A DNA stretch of 64,000 bases from Streptomyces qinglanensis (GCF_900111245.1 NZ_FOGO01000005.1:248001-312000); one strand, 5' to 3'; shown: positions 45,471 through 54,589, counted from the first letter of the stretch. The notes: a model not told the origin generated them from the sequence alone. A program made the numbers and translations.

Positions 45471-46651
45471 GCGGTTGCTGCCTCTCCTTCGCAGGGGAGC
45501 CGGTGGTGGTCCGCGTACGCCGTGACGGCGCGCTGCGCGGTGGTCAGGTCCTGCAGCGCGCCCTCGGTGCCGGTGCGCGGCGGGGTGCCCTCGGTGACCA
45601 TCGCGTGGAAGGCGGCCAGCTCCTCCTCGAACGCCTCGGTCACCGAGCGGTGTTCGGCGCGCCGCTCGGCGGGCGGCCCCTCGCCCGGGGCTGTGGTGGT
45701 CTCGGTCAGCACGGTCGGTGCGTTCATCAGATAGGGCGAGGGGAAGGCCAGTTCGAGGGTGCCGCTCTCGTGGTGGACGGCGAAGGTCTCCCGGTAGGCG
45801 GCGTGCCCGGGCAGGAAGTGCCAGCGGACCGCGTAGCGGGCGCCGCCGGGCAGCCGCCCCGACAGTTCGACGGAGCCGGGACCTTCGGCGGAGGCACCCC
45901 ACATGGCGGCCAGGTCGACGGTCTCGGGGGCGCCGACCGCGGTCCGCAGCAGCGACAGGTCGTGGCTGATGGAGCCGATGACGATGTGGTAGAGCGAGCG
46001 CATTTCCGGGGTGGCGCCGCTGCCGAGCGCCGCGTCGGTCAGTGCGTCGTCGCGCGCCGTGAGCGCGGCCAGTTCCGCCGCGTCCACGTCGCCGCCGGGT
46101 GCGGGCAGCCGGGCGAAGGCGAGCTGGTCGGGTCCGGTGGGGTGCAGTACGCACACCTCGGCGGACCGGACGCGGGAGGGCCCGCCGGCGTCCGCGAGCA
46201 GCGCCGCCAGCCTCCGGGTGGCCGGATCGTACTGCTTCATGTAGCCGACCATCAGCCGCGGGCCGCGCCGCTGGGCGCGTTCGGCGTCGGCGATGCGGGC
46301 GGCCTCGGCCCGGGTGAAGGCCAGCGGCTTCTCGCACAGGACGGCGTGCCCGGCGCGCAGCGCGGCCTCGGCGGCCGGACCGTGCGAGCCGGAGGTCAGC
46401 AGCACGACGGCGTCGAATCCGCCGTCGGCGAGCAGTGCTTCGGTGCTCGTGTGCCGGTGCTCGGGCGGTACGCCGTATCTGTCCCCGAGCTCCGCGAGGG
46501 CGCTCGGGGACAGGTCGCACAGCGCGGTGATCTCGAACAGCTCGCGGCGCCGCTCCAGCAGCGGCAGATGCGCGGTGCGTGCGATGGCCCCGAGCCCGGC
46601 GACGGCGATGCGCAGTCGCCGGCCGGCGGACGTGGAGGTGGCGGGGGTCAT
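45467..46651 (-). CDS. Gfo/Idh/MocA family sugar oxidoreductase
   Basis: A 394-aa NAD(P)-dependent oxidoreductase. The Rossmann motif is RIAVAGLGAIARTAHLPLL, followed by ITALCDLSPSALAELGDRYG, and HAVLCEKPLAFTRAEAARIA contains the catalytic Lys of the family (EKP). The C-terminal half is the alpha/beta substrate domain, with YHIVIGSISHDLSLLRTAVG. Such enzymes oxidise a sugar hydroxyl, often at C3, or act on inositols. Both ends overlap neighbours as ATGA. Together with the isomerase-fold protein it suggests a keto-sugar intermediate in the operon's pathway; inferred. Confidence 0.9.
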   Translation of the reverse strand: MTPATSTSAGRRLRIAVAGLGAIARTAHLPLLERRRELFEITALCDLSPSALAELGDRYGVPPEHRHTSTEALLADGGFDAVVLLTSGSHGPAAEAALRAGHAVLCEKPLAFTRAEAARIADAERAQRRGPRLMVGYMKQYDPATRRLAALLADAGGPSRVRSAEVCVLHPTGPDQLAFARLPAPGGDVDAAELAALTARDDALTDAALGSGATPEMRSLYHIVIGSISHDLSLLRTAVGAPETVDLAAMWGASAEGPGSVELSGRLPGGARYAVRWHFLPGHAAYRETFAVHHESGTLELAFPSPYLMNAPTVLTETTTAPGEGPPAERRAEHRSVTEAFEEELAAFHAMVTEGTPPRTGTEGALQDLTTAQRAVTAYADHHRLPCEGEAATA

Positions 46652-47727
46652 GGGTGCGGCCTTTCCTGACAGAGCGGTTCGGACGGTGTCCCGCGCGGTC
46701 CCGCGGGTGGCGGATCGCGCAGCAGGCCGCGGAGCAGGGCGCTGTTCGCCTTCTGCTGCGCGGCGATGCGGCCCTGGTCCGGGTCGGCTTCCCGGCCATG
46801 GGCCTGGTCCGGACTCCGGCCCGGGACCTGGTCCTGGTCGTGTTCCTGGGGAGGGGCGTCCTGCTCGACGACCAGCCAGCCGCCGTAGCCCGCCGCCTGC
46901 AGGGCCGCCAGGACGGCGGGGAGGTCGATGTCGCCCTCGCCCAGCGCGGGGAAACCGCCGGCGGCGACCACCGCCCAGAGGTCCCCGCCGGCGCGGCGGA
47001 CCCGTTCGTGCACGGCGCGGTCCGCGTCCTTGAGGTGCACCTGGCGGATCCGGGGTCCGAACTCGGCCACCGCGGCCACCGGATCGCCGCCCGCCAGCCA
47101 CCAGTGCCCGGTGTCCAGGCACAGCGAGACATCGGTGCGGGAGAGCAGCAGGCGGGTCTCCTCGGGGGTTTCCACCGCGGTGCCCAGATGCGGGTGGAAG
47201 ACCGGCTCCAGCCCCCGCTCCCGGCACCGGTCCGCGGCCCGCTGCACATCCGCGGCGAAGTCCTCCCGCTCCTGGTCCGGACGGACCGAACGGCCTGGAT
47301 GGCCTGGACGGCCTGGATGGTCCGGGGCGTCCGGCCGCTGCCGGTCCGGGCCGTAGGGCACGCCCGGGGCCGCGAAGCGCTCCGGGTCGGCGGGGCAGGC
47401 CAGGGTGGGGCGTGGCGCGAAGAGCGCGTCGTCGACCGGGACGGCGGTGAAGGCGTCCAGGGCCCGGTCGAGGGCGCGCAGGTCGGCGGCGAACGCGGCA
47501 GGCTCCGCGCCGTAGCGCAGATCGGCCCAGCCGCCCGCGAGCGAGAGGCCGTGCCGGGCGAGGCGGCGGGCCAGTGCCTCTCCTTCGCCGAGGTAGCCGA
47601 GCGGGCCGCTGTCGGTCCCCTGGTAGCCGTGGTCGCGGAAGGCGGCCAGCAGACGGTCCGGCGGGAGCGGGTGGTCGGGGCGGTAGATCCCGTACGAGAC
47701 GGGGGCGTTGGCGACACGGACGCGCAT
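46648..47727 (-). CDS. Sugar phosphate isomerase/epimerase-fold (AP endonuclease 2 barrel) protein
   Basis: A 359-aa xylose-isomerase-like TIM barrel. Recognisable are NAPVSYGIYR at the start, the metal-site segments LEPVFHPHLGTAVET, VSLCLDTGHWWLAGGDP and IRQVHLKDADRAVHERV, and AGYGGWLVVEQDAPP at the end of the barrel, which is the inosose-dehydratase-like pattern. Residues about 130-155 form a Pro/Asp/Arg-rich insertion, and the C-terminal 45 residues are polar low complexity (QEHDQDQVPGRSPDQ). Members of this fold isomerise or dehydrate sugars and inositols, and some cleave oxidised glycosides. It overlaps the oxidoreductase by four bases. Exact reaction unknown. Confidence 0.85.
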   Translation of the reverse strand: MRVRVANAPVSYGIYRPDHPLPPDRLLAAFRDHGYQGTDSGPLGYLGEGEALARRLARHGLSLAGGWADLRYGAEPAAFAADLRALDRALDAFTAVPVDDALFAPRPTLACPADPERFAAPGVPYGPDRQRPDAPDHPGRPGHPGRSVRPDQEREDFAADVQRAADRCRERGLEPVFHPHLGTAVETPEETRLLLSRTDVSLCLDTGHWWLAGGDPVAAVAEFGPRIRQVHLKDADRAVHERVRRAGGDLWAVVAAGGFPALGEGDIDLPAVLAALQAAGYGGWLVVEQDAPPQEHDQDQVPGRSPDQAHGREADPDQGRIAAQQKANSALLRGLLRDPPPAGPRGTPSEPLCQERPHP

Positions 47728-47765
47728 GGATCCCTTTCGTCGCGCCGGGTGGGCGCCCGAACGGT

Positions 47766-48983
47766 TCAGCTGCACAGGGCCACCACCTCGCAGGTGTGCG
47801 TCTCCAGCCGGTGGAGCCCGTCGGCGGCCGGCAGCCGGACGGTGTCGCCGCGCACCACGGTGCGCCGCCCGTCGGGCCGCACCAGTACGGTGCCGTCGGC
47901 GTCGAGGGCGAGCAGTTCGTCCCCGTACCGCAGCAGCACGGCGGCGCCGGGACCGGCCGAGACGGCGGTGCGGCCCGCCGCGAGACCGGCCAGGACGTCA
48001 CCGTCCGGGCACAGCACCCAGGTGGTCGGGGCGCCGAGGGGGCGGCCCTGCTCGGGGCGGTGGAAGTCGCTGCCGCCGAGCGGGACGACCTCTTCGCGCC
48101 AGGCCCGCGCCCAGGCGAGGGGTGCCGAGTGCCGCCGGTCGGTCCAGGTGTGGTGCCAGAGTTCGGCGTGCCGGGGCCGCCGTGCGGCGAAGGGGAGCTC
48201 CCAGCCGCAGTCGTCGGCCAGCGGGTGGTTGACGGACAGGACGCCGCCCGCGGCCTCGGCCTGCTCCAACCACTCCCCGGCGGGGCGGCGGAAGTCGATC
48301 CACCCGGTGTCGCCGAACACGTTGGCGTGCCCGAGGTCGGTGGTGACCTCCTGGCCGGGCAGCAGCCGGATGCCCTGCCGGCGGGCGACGGCCGGCAGCC
48401 AGGGGTGGTGGCTGACGGTGTTGTGGTCGGTGACGGCGAGGAAGTCCAGACCCTCGGCGGCCGCGGCGCGGACCAGCTCGTCCGGGGTGAGGGAGCCGTC
48501 GCTGTGCACCGTGTGCGCGTGCAGGTCGCCGGCCAGCCACTCGGCGCCGTCCAGCCGGGGGACGCCACGCCGCGGGCGCCGGTCCCCCGGCAGGTGCGGG
48601 GGCGGAGTGGCGGCCGGCGGCGCCGCGGGTGCCCGGGTGCCGAGCCGGGCCCGCACCGTCCAGGGCAGGCCCTGGGGCGGGATGCGGTGCAGCCGCAGCA
48701 GGACCTGCCAGGTCCCGGGCTCCAGCGGACCGGGCAGATAGCCGGGGGTGGCCCACTCCTCGGTGACGGTGAAGGCGTCGCGGGCGCCGCCCGACCAGCC
48801 GCGGAACTCCCCGTGCGGGCCGAGGAGTCCCAGGTCGAGCACGCCTGCGGCGCGCGGGTAGGCGAGGGTCGCGGTGAGCGCACCGGTACCGCCGGGCACC
48901 TCGACCGGGACCGTGCGGAGGACGTCCTGGGCGCGCTGCTCCATCGTCCAGGTGCCGTGCCGGATCTGTTCGCGTACGGTCAT
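47766..48983 (-). CDS. CehA/McbA family PHP-domain metallohydrolase
   Basis: A 405-aa protein with an N-terminal beta-sandwich of about 130 residues and a C-terminal PHP (polymerase and histidinol phosphatase) domain. Metal-binding motifs: AGDLHAHTVHSDGSLTPDEL, FLAVTDHNTVSHHPW, LPGQEVTT, GGVLSVNHPLAD and LGGSDFHRPEQG. The family hydrolyses phosphodiesters, carbamates and phenolic esters in various members. No signal peptide, so it probably works on imported substrate in the cytosol. It overlaps the ATPase gene's stop as ATGA. Combination with a UgpC-like ATPase hints at a phosphodiester-linked sugar as substrate; inferred. Confidence 0.88.
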   Translation of the reverse strand: MTVREQIRHGTWTMEQRAQDVLRTVPVEVPGGTGALTATLAYPRAAGVLDLGLLGPHGEFRGWSGGARDAFTVTEEWATPGYLPGPLEPGTWQVLLRLHRIPPQGLPWTVRARLGTRAPAAPPAATPPPHLPGDRRPRRGVPRLDGAEWLAGDLHAHTVHSDGSLTPDELVRAAAAEGLDFLAVTDHNTVSHHPWLPAVARRQGIRLLPGQEVTTDLGHANVFGDTGWIDFRRPAGEWLEQAEAAGGVLSVNHPLADDCGWELPFAARRPRHAELWHHTWTDRRHSAPLAWARAWREEVVPLGGSDFHRPEQGRPLGAPTTWVLCPDGDVLAGLAAGRTAVSAGPGAAVLLRYGDELLALDADGTVLVRPDGRRTVVRGDTVRLPAADGLHRLETHTCEVVALCS

Positions 48984-50092
48984 GACAGCGGGGCCGCGGC
49001 GGTTCCGGCTTCCGCGCGGGCCGCGAGGAGGTCTCCGTCCCGGTACAGCAGCGCCCGGTCCGCACGGGGTGCGGCCCAGCCCCGGGTGCCGGGCGCCGGC
49101 TCGTGCTCCTCGGGGACGACGACCTGCACGCTGCTGCCGTCCTCGGGCTCCAGGGTGACCAACTGGGCGCTGCCGAGGTTCTCCACGACCGAGACGGTGC
49201 CGCTCACCGCACCGTCCGCCGCGCTGTCGGACCAGCTCAGGTACTCGGGACGGATGCCGTAGACGACCTCTTCGCCCGCCTCGGCCAGCGGGGCGGCCTC
49301 GTCGGGCACCGGCAGCTCGCCGCCCGCCACCCGCACGGTCCCGTCCCCGGTGACCCGGCCCGGCAGCAGGTTCATGGGGGTCGATCCGATGAACGAGGCC
49401 ACGAAGGTGCTGGCGGGCCGGCGGAAGACCTCGGTGGGGGTGCCCACCTGGCGCAGTTCGCCGCCCTCCATCACCGCGAGGCGGTCGGCCATGGCCAGCG
49501 CTTCGGCCTGGTCGTGGGTGACGAAGACGGTGGTCACGCCCAGTTCCCGCTGGAGCTTCTTGAGGAAGGTGCGGGCCTCCAGGCGCATCCGCGCGTCCAG
49601 GTTGGACAGCGGCTCGTCGAAGAGGAAGACCTGCGGATGGCAGGCCATGGCGCGGGCCAGCGCGGCCCGTTGCTGCTGGCCGCCGGAGAGCTGGCCCGGC
49701 CGGCGCTCCGAGAGGTGGCCGAGGCCGAGTTCCTCGGCGGTCCGCCGGGCCTTGGCGGCGCGTTCCGCCCTGCCCACCTTCTTGATCTTCAGCGGGTAGC
49801 CGATGTTCTCCTCGACGGTCATGTGCGGGAAGAGGGCGTAGTCCTGGAAGACCATGGCGATGTCCCGGTCGCCCGGCTGCAGTTCCGTGACGTCGCGCGC
49901 GCCGATCCGGACGGTGCCGCCGCTGGCGGCCTCCAGTCCCGCGACGGTGCGCAGCAGCGTGGACTTGCCGCAGCCGGAAGGGCCCAGGAGGGCGAAGAAC
50001 TCGCCGTCCCGGACGGTCAGGTCCAGATCGTGCAGGGCCCGCACGCCACCGGGGTAGACCTTGGCGAGCCGGTCGAGGGTGATGTCTGCCAT
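48980..50092 (-). CDS. Sugar ABC transporter ATP-binding protein, UgpC/MsmK type
   Basis: A 370-aa single-half ATPase. Walker A is GPSGCGKST, Q-loop MVFQDYALFPHMTVEEN, signature LSGGQQQRAALARAM, Walker B VFLFDEPLSNLD, H-loop VFVTHDQAEAL. The C-terminal 130 residues are the regulatory OB-fold (MOI/TOBE) domain typical of the maltose/glycerol-3-phosphate branch, with VVYGIRPEYLSW. It pairs with the two permeases encoded just upstream, sharing one base with the permease stop (TGATG at 50090-50094). Confidence 0.93.
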   Translation of the reverse strand: MADITLDRLAKVYPGGVRALHDLDLTVRDGEFFALLGPSGCGKSTLLRTVAGLEAASGGTVRIGARDVTELQPGDRDIAMVFQDYALFPHMTVEENIGYPLKIKKVGRAERAAKARRTAEELGLGHLSERRPGQLSGGQQQRAALARAMACHPQVFLFDEPLSNLDARMRLEARTFLKKLQRELGVTTVFVTHDQAEALAMADRLAVMEGGELRQVGTPTEVFRRPASTFVASFIGSTPMNLLPGRVTGDGTVRVAGGELPVPDEAAPLAEAGEEVVYGIRPEYLSWSDSAADGAVSGTVSVVENLGSAQLVTLEPEDGSSVQVVVPEEHEPAPGTRGWAAPRADRALLYRDGDLLAARAEAGTAAAPLS

Positions 50093-50928
50093 CAGGCCTT
50101 GATCCCTCCGTGGAAGCGGAAGCCGTAGCGGCGGCTGACGAAGAGGAACATCAGCACGACCGGCAGCGAGTAGAGCAGGGAGAAGGTGGAGATCAGCGCG
50201 AGGTCGGGCTGGCCGCCCTCGGTGTAGAAGGTGTACATGACCACCGCGGCGGGCGACTTGTCCGGCGAGCGCAGCAGCAGGAACGGGATGAGGAAGTTGC
50301 CCCACACCTGGGCTACCGTCCAGACCCCGACCGTGGCGAGTCCGGGCCGGACCACCGGCACGACGATGTCCTTCATGACGCGCAGCGGGGAGGCGCCGAA
50401 GACCCGTGCCGACTCCTCGTAGGAGCGCGGCGTGGTGTCCATGAAGTCCTTGAGGATGAAGATCGCCGCGGGCAGGAGACCGCCGGTGAGGACGAGGACG
50501 ACCCCGAGGTAGGAGTCGACCAGGTCGAGTTCGGCGGCGAGCAGGAAGATCGGCACCATCGCCGCGGTGCCGGTGACGATGGAGGAGAGCAGCAGCAGCG
50601 CGTACAGCAGCCCGTCCCGGCCGCGGATGTGCACCCGGCTGAGCGCGTAGGCGGCCAGCGCGGAGAGTCCGACGACCAGTACGGCGCTGCCGCCGGCCAG
50701 GATCAGCGAACTGGCCAGCGAGTCGACGGCGTTGGGGTTGTTCCAGAGCCGTTCGAAGTTGGCGAGGGTGAAGTCGGGCAGCGAGACGGTGATGCCCGGG
50801 TGCTTGTCGAAGGGGGCGCTGGCCAGCCACAGCATGGGCAGCGCGAAGAACGCGAGGGTGAGGGCGACCAGGAGGTAGACGCCGACGCCGCGCAGCAGTG
50901 CGGCGGCGGGGTTCGCCGGGGTTCTCAC
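50092..50928 (-). CDS. Carbohydrate ABC transporter permease (MalG type)
   Basis: A 278-aa six-helix permease. The first helix is GVGVYLLVALTLAFFALPML and the coupling loop that contacts the ATPase reads EESARVFGASPLRVMKDIVVPVVRPGL (the EAA motif). The GTG at 50928 overlaps the preceding permease's stop (GTGA). A MalG-like position and helix count pair it with the MalF-like permease upstream. Both are needed to form the channel. Confidence 0.92.
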   Translation of the reverse strand: MRTPANPAAALLRGVGVYLLVALTLAFFALPMLWLASAPFDKHPGITVSLPDFTLANFERLWNNPNAVDSLASSLILAGGSAVLVVGLSALAAYALSRVHIRGRDGLLYALLLLSSIVTGTAAMVPIFLLAAELDLVDSYLGVVLVLTGGLLPAAIFILKDFMDTTPRSYEESARVFGASPLRVMKDIVVPVVRPGLATVGVWTVAQVWGNFLIPFLLLRSPDKSPAAVVMYTFYTEGGQPDLALISTFSLLYSLPVVLMFLFVSRRYGFRFHGGIKA

Positions 50929-51950
50929 GCTGACTCCTCCAGTTCGCTGCCGCGGGCGCCTTCGGCGGATCGTCCGCGTGCGGTCCGGGTCTTCTTCTTC
51001 CGGTTCTTCTGGCCGAGCAGCCGCAGGTAGATCACCGCCACCACCAGGTTGATCAGCAGCATCAGGAACGAGAGCGCAGCACCGTAGCCCAGCTCTCCGC
51101 TGCCGAGCGCCGTCTTGTAGATGTGCACGGGCAGCGTCTCGGTCTTCCCGTCGGGGCCACCGGCCGTGATGAGGAACGGGGTGAAGTCGTTGAACGTCCA
51201 CAGGCTGATCAGCAGCAGGTTCGTCAGGATGTGGCCGCGGATGCGTGGGAAGACGACGTCGCGCAGTTGCTGGAATCCGCTCGCCCCGGCCAGCCGCGCG
51301 GTCTCCAGGTGGGAGGCGGGCACGTTCCCGAGGGCCGCGCTGTAGAGCATCATCGAGAAGGCGCTGCCGCGCCAGATGTTGTAGACGATGATCGACAGCA
51401 TCGGGTGGTCGAGCAGCCAGGCGGCGCCGGGCGTGCGGAGCAGTTCGTTGAGGGTGCCGCCGTCCCGGTCGAGGAAGGCGATCCACAGGAAGGCCACGAC
51501 CGAACTGGGCAGGATCCAGGCGAGCATCACCAGCGCTTCGAGCGTCGTCCTGAGCCATCCGCTGCGCTCGCGCATCCACCAGGCGAGCGCGAAGCCGAGT
51601 CCGGCCTGGCCGATGACGGCGGAGCCGAGGACGAAGAGCAGGGTGAGGCGGAGCGAGTGCAGGAAGCTCTCGTCGCCCAGCGCCTTGGTGATGTTGTCGA
51701 ATCCGACGAAGCTGGGGTCGATGGCGGGGATTCCGGTCAGCCGGTAGTCGGTGGCGCCCAGGTAGAGCGTCCAGACGGCGGGCAGCACCAGGAACAGGGC
51801 GACCAGCACCAGCGCCGGCGCGACGAAGGCGGCGGCCCGGCGCCGGCCGAGTCCGGCCGCGTCCCGCTCGGGCTCCCGGCCCTCCGCGTTCCCCGGGCCG
51901 CGGTCCGCCGCCGGAGCGGCCTGTTCAGCCGATGATGTGGTCGCTGCCAC
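50925..51950 (-). CDS. Carbohydrate ABC transporter permease (MalF type)
   Basis: A 341-aa permease with an N-terminal polar stretch of 37 residues, six hydrophobic helices (VAPALVLVALFLVLPAVW first) and an EAA coupling loop HLETARLAGASGFQQLRDVVFPRI. The C-terminal tail is basic (GQKNRKKKTRTARGR). The start is GTG at 51950, 26 bases inside the 3' end of the binding-protein gene, so the two frames overlap; an alternative downstream start would cut into the polar tail only. Confidence 0.9.
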   Translation of the reverse strand: MAATTSSAEQAAPAADRGPGNAEGREPERDAAGLGRRRAAAFVAPALVLVALFLVLPAVWTLYLGATDYRLTGIPAIDPSFVGFDNITKALGDESFLHSLRLTLLFVLGSAVIGQAGLGFALAWWMRERSGWLRTTLEALVMLAWILPSSVVAFLWIAFLDRDGGTLNELLRTPGAAWLLDHPMLSIIVYNIWRGSAFSMMLYSAALGNVPASHLETARLAGASGFQQLRDVVFPRIRGHILTNLLLISLWTFNDFTPFLITAGGPDGKTETLPVHIYKTALGSGELGYGAALSFLMLLINLVVAVIYLRLLGQKNRKKKTRTARGRSAEGARGSELEESA

Positions 51951-53328
51951 CGAGCACCTCCTCCAGTTCCTTGCGGTAGCCCTGTGCGACGTGGTCGGGC
52001 TCCCGGCCCGCCACCACCCGGGCCGTCGCCTCCTGGAGCGCGAGGGAGACGGCGGTGTAGGCGGCGAGCGGGGGCCGGAAGCTGGTGACGGGCAGTGCCT
52101 TGTCGGCGCAGAACCGGAGCATGGGGTCCTTCTCCAGGACCGTGTCGTTGACGTCGTCCCGCTCGGTGATCATGGCGGCGTCCCCGAGCCGTGCCCGCAG
52201 CGCGCGGGCCGAGTGCAGCGCGGTCAGCAGGGCGAACGCCTGGCGGGGATGGCGGGTGTTCGGGTTGAGCACGTGCACGGCGCCGCCGGACAGGCTGACA
52301 TGGTCCCGGCCCCCGATGCCCTCGTGCCGCGCGCGGGCGGGCACCAGGGCATAGCCGACATCGTTGTCACGCTGCTTCATGGGGGCCGTCCCGGTCCCGG
52401 GGGAGATCACGTCCCGCCAGAAGTAGTCGCCCTCGGCCAGGATGCCCAGCCTGCCCTCGGCGAACTGCTCGAAGGACTTGTCCCGGCCCTTGGCCTCCTG
52501 CTGGAGCCGCGGGTCGCCCAGCCCGTGCCGGTAGACGTCACGGTAGAAGCCGAGCACGGCACGGAGCTCCGGGGTGTCGCCGTACCAGCGGTCCCCCTTG
52601 GCGATCCGGCCGCCGGCCCCGGTGAGCAGCGGGAGCACGCCCTGCATGGTGGTGGCCTCGCCCATCGCGGTGCCCGCGTTGATCTGGAGCGGGGTGACAC
52701 CGTCGAGGCGCTTGAGCGTGCGGGCCGCGTCGAGGATGTCCTGCCAACTGGCCGGCTGCCAGTCGGCGGGGAGTCCCGCCCTGCGGAAGAGCGGTTTGTG
52801 GAAGTAGAGGACCCGCGCGTCGGTGCCCGCGGGTATGCCGTAGAGCTTTCCCTCGAAACGGGCCAGAGAGCGCACCTTCGGGCTGATCTGCCGCCAGCCG
52901 GACCAGTCGGCCACGCCGGACCCGGCCACCTCGTGCAGCGGTCTGATGTACTCGGCCTGCGCGAACTCGCCCAGCCAGATGCCGTCCAGCGCCATCACGT
53001 CCGGCCCCGCCTGCGCCTTCAGGTCGAGGGCCAGTTTGGTCTTGTACTGCTCGTCGTCCACACCGCTGGGCTGGAACTCCACCCGTACGTCGACGCCTTC
53101 GGCGCGCTGCTGGGCGACGAAGCGGGGTATGACCCAGCGTTCGATCCACTCGGCCTCGTCGGCGTTCTTGCCGCCCGCGACGGCGTTGGTGGCGACGCTG
53201 AGCGCCATTGCGCCGTCCCCGCCCTCGCCTCCGCGTGGATCGAGCGGGCTCCCGCAGCCTGCGAGTGCCGCCGAGCCAGCTCCGAGGACGGCGGCGGTCA
53301 GCGCGGTTCTCCGCGCGACAACTCCCAT
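51925..53328 (-). CDS. Extracellular carbohydrate-binding lipoprotein
   Basis: A 467-aa solute-binding protein of the maltose/glycerol-3-phosphate-binding type. The signal sequence ends in the lipobox AALAGCG (Cys25), so the mature protein is a lipoprotein. Family segments: LYGIPAGTDARVLYFHKPLFRRAGLP, ASWQDILDAARTLKR, FAEGRLGILAEGDYFW. The ATG at 53328 follows GGAGGGG. It is the first gene of the operon that continues with both permeases, the ATPase and four catabolic enzymes. No regulator gene is in the operon. Confidence 0.92.
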   Translation of the reverse strand: MGVVARRTALTAAVLGAGSAALAGCGSPLDPRGGEGGDGAMALSVATNAVAGGKNADEAEWIERWVIPRFVAQQRAEGVDVRVEFQPSGVDDEQYKTKLALDLKAQAGPDVMALDGIWLGEFAQAEYIRPLHEVAGSGVADWSGWRQISPKVRSLARFEGKLYGIPAGTDARVLYFHKPLFRRAGLPADWQPASWQDILDAARTLKRLDGVTPLQINAGTAMGEATTMQGVLPLLTGAGGRIAKGDRWYGDTPELRAVLGFYRDVYRHGLGDPRLQQEAKGRDKSFEQFAEGRLGILAEGDYFWRDVISPGTGTAPMKQRDNDVGYALVPARARHEGIGGRDHVSLSGGAVHVLNPNTRHPRQAFALLTALHSARALRARLGDAAMITERDDVNDTVLEKDPMLRFCADKALPVTSFRPPLAAYTAVSLALQEATARVVAGREPDHVAQGYRKELEEVLGGSDHIIG

Positions 53329-53395
53329 CCGGGCCCCTCCTTGCGTCCTTGCGCCAGAGATCGTGCCCGGAAGAGTGGCACGGTGCCCGGATGAC

Positions 53396-53422
53396 GTAAA
53401 GAGCTGTTGTCCTTACATTTAC
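53396..53422 (-). promoter_or_regulatory. AT-rich promoter/operator candidate of the mannosidase operon
   Basis: GTAAA (53396-53400) and TTTAC (53418-53422) form an inverted repeat about 70-95 bases before the binding-protein start, in a pocket of much lower GC (GTTGTCCTTACATTTACATC). On the minus strand it reads ATGTAAATGTAAGG, a doubled TGTAA motif. Plausible site for a LacI- or GntR-type repressor encoded elsewhere. Confidence 0.4.
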
Positions 53423-53491
53423 ATCACGGACACAGCACCCGACCGGCCGCCACGAAGGGGCAGTTCGGCCGGCCGCCGCAGCGGGGGCGGT

Positions 53492-53662
53492 TCAGCGCGG
53501 AGAGCGCCGGTTGGCCCCGGCGGTGATGCGCCAGGCCGCGTACAGAAAGGCGATCAGCGCCACGAAGATGCCGATGACCAGCAAGTAGAACAGTCCTTCG
53601 ACGATGGAGCCGAAGACTCCCAGCAGGATCGCCACCGCGACCAGGAACAGGAACAGCAGCAT
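53492..53662 (-). CDS. 56-aa small membrane protein
   Basis: A short ORF starting ATG at 53662 after GGGGAGG with normal spacing and ending TGA at 53492. The peptide begins MLLFLFLVAVAILLGVFGSI and continues VEGLFYLLVIGIFVALIAFL, giving two transmembrane helices. A basic tail (WRITAGANRRSPR) is probably cytosolic. It starts 15 bases after the stop of the PRC-barrel gene and is likely in the same transcript. Similar tiny hydrophobic proteins are frequent in Streptomyces; function unknown. Confidence 0.8.
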   Translation of the reverse strand: MLLFLFLVAVAILLGVFGSIVEGLFYLLVIGIFVALIAFLYAAWRITAGANRRSPR

Positions 53663-53677
53663 CGCGACCTCCCCGTC

Positions 53678-54034
53678 TCAGCGGCGCGCGAGGCGGCGCT
53701 CGCCACCCGCACCCGGGGTGTACTCGATCTCGTAGTGGGCGAAGACGGAGGGCTCGTCCCCGGCCGGCAGCACGTCGTCCGTCCCGATGGACGGGGCGTC
53801 CTTGACCTGGCTCCGGGGATACCGGACCTTCAGATACCCCGGCCCCACGGTGGCCCCTGCCAGCGGGACGAAGACCAGCCGGTGCCGGGTGGGCACACCG
53901 ACGGTCACGGTGGCGAAGGAGGGCTGGTCGGTGGCCGTGTCCACGTACACCGACTCCAGCGGGCCGATCTTGCTGCCGCCCGCGTCCACCACGTCGTGCC
54001 CGCGCCACTCCCGGATGTCGTCCGGCTCGAACAT
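53678..54034 (-). CDS. PRC-barrel domain protein
   Basis: A 118-aa protein whose first 75 residues match the PRC-barrel fold: IREWRGHDVVDAGGSKIGPLESVYVDTATD, then PSFATVTVGVPTRHRLVFVPLAGATVGP and the YLKVRYPRSQVKDAPSI strand. The tail has the FAHYEIEYTPG segment often seen in actinobacterial PRC-barrel stress proteins. ATG at 54034 is chosen because GGAGGA sits five bases upstream; an in-frame ATG at 54046 lies before that site. Likely co-transcribed with the 56-aa membrane protein. Role unknown. Confidence 0.86.
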   Translation of the reverse strand: MFEPDDIREWRGHDVVDAGGSKIGPLESVYVDTATDQPSFATVTVGVPTRHRLVFVPLAGATVGPGYLKVRYPRSQVKDAPSIGTDDVLPAGDEPSVFAHYEIEYTPGAGGERRLARR

Positions 54035-54589
54035 CTCTTCCTCCATGTCGGGGGCCTGCTTCCATGGTGGCACCGGAACCCCCGGCGCTCGCGGCAGCGC
54101 GCCGGGAGCGCACGCAGCCCATGGGGCCACGGAGGGTGACGACGGGCCGCGCCGCCGCGGCAGCCGCGGCGGCGCGGCCGGGACCCCGGAGGCCGGCCCG
54201 CCCGGACCGACCGGGCTCGGCACCCCCGCTCGGCGCCACACGACCGGCGGACGGCCGGACGGGCAGCCGCGGGTGAGGTCCACGCGGGCCCCGGCGGAGA
54301 GGGAGCCGGGGCGAGGATCGGGCCGAGGAGGGCCCGGCGGCAGCGCACGAGACGGCGTCGCCGCGCATCGGACACCCCGCGGGAGACCGCCGATCGCAAT
54401 CGCGTAGCCACGACCCCGGCGCCGCCCCGCGACACACCCGCTGCCGGGCGGCGCCAGGGACAGATGCACCGGTAAGAACGCGAAAGTTCGAGTTTCAATC
54501 GTACGAGCGAATACCGTCGGCGCTCAATTCCCGCCGTTGCGGCTGAAAACCAGCGGACCGAAGCAGCAACCTCCGGATCTCCCAGGCGA
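54035..54589. other. Long divergent intergenic region
   Basis: About 550 bases precede the PHO box. The first 400 are GC-rich with Ala/Gly-biased frames on both strands but no ribosome-binding site in front of any start. From about 54475 to 54560 GC content drops (GAAAGTTCGAGTTTCAATCG and nearby), marking probable promoters for the divergent genes. Confidence 0.5.
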
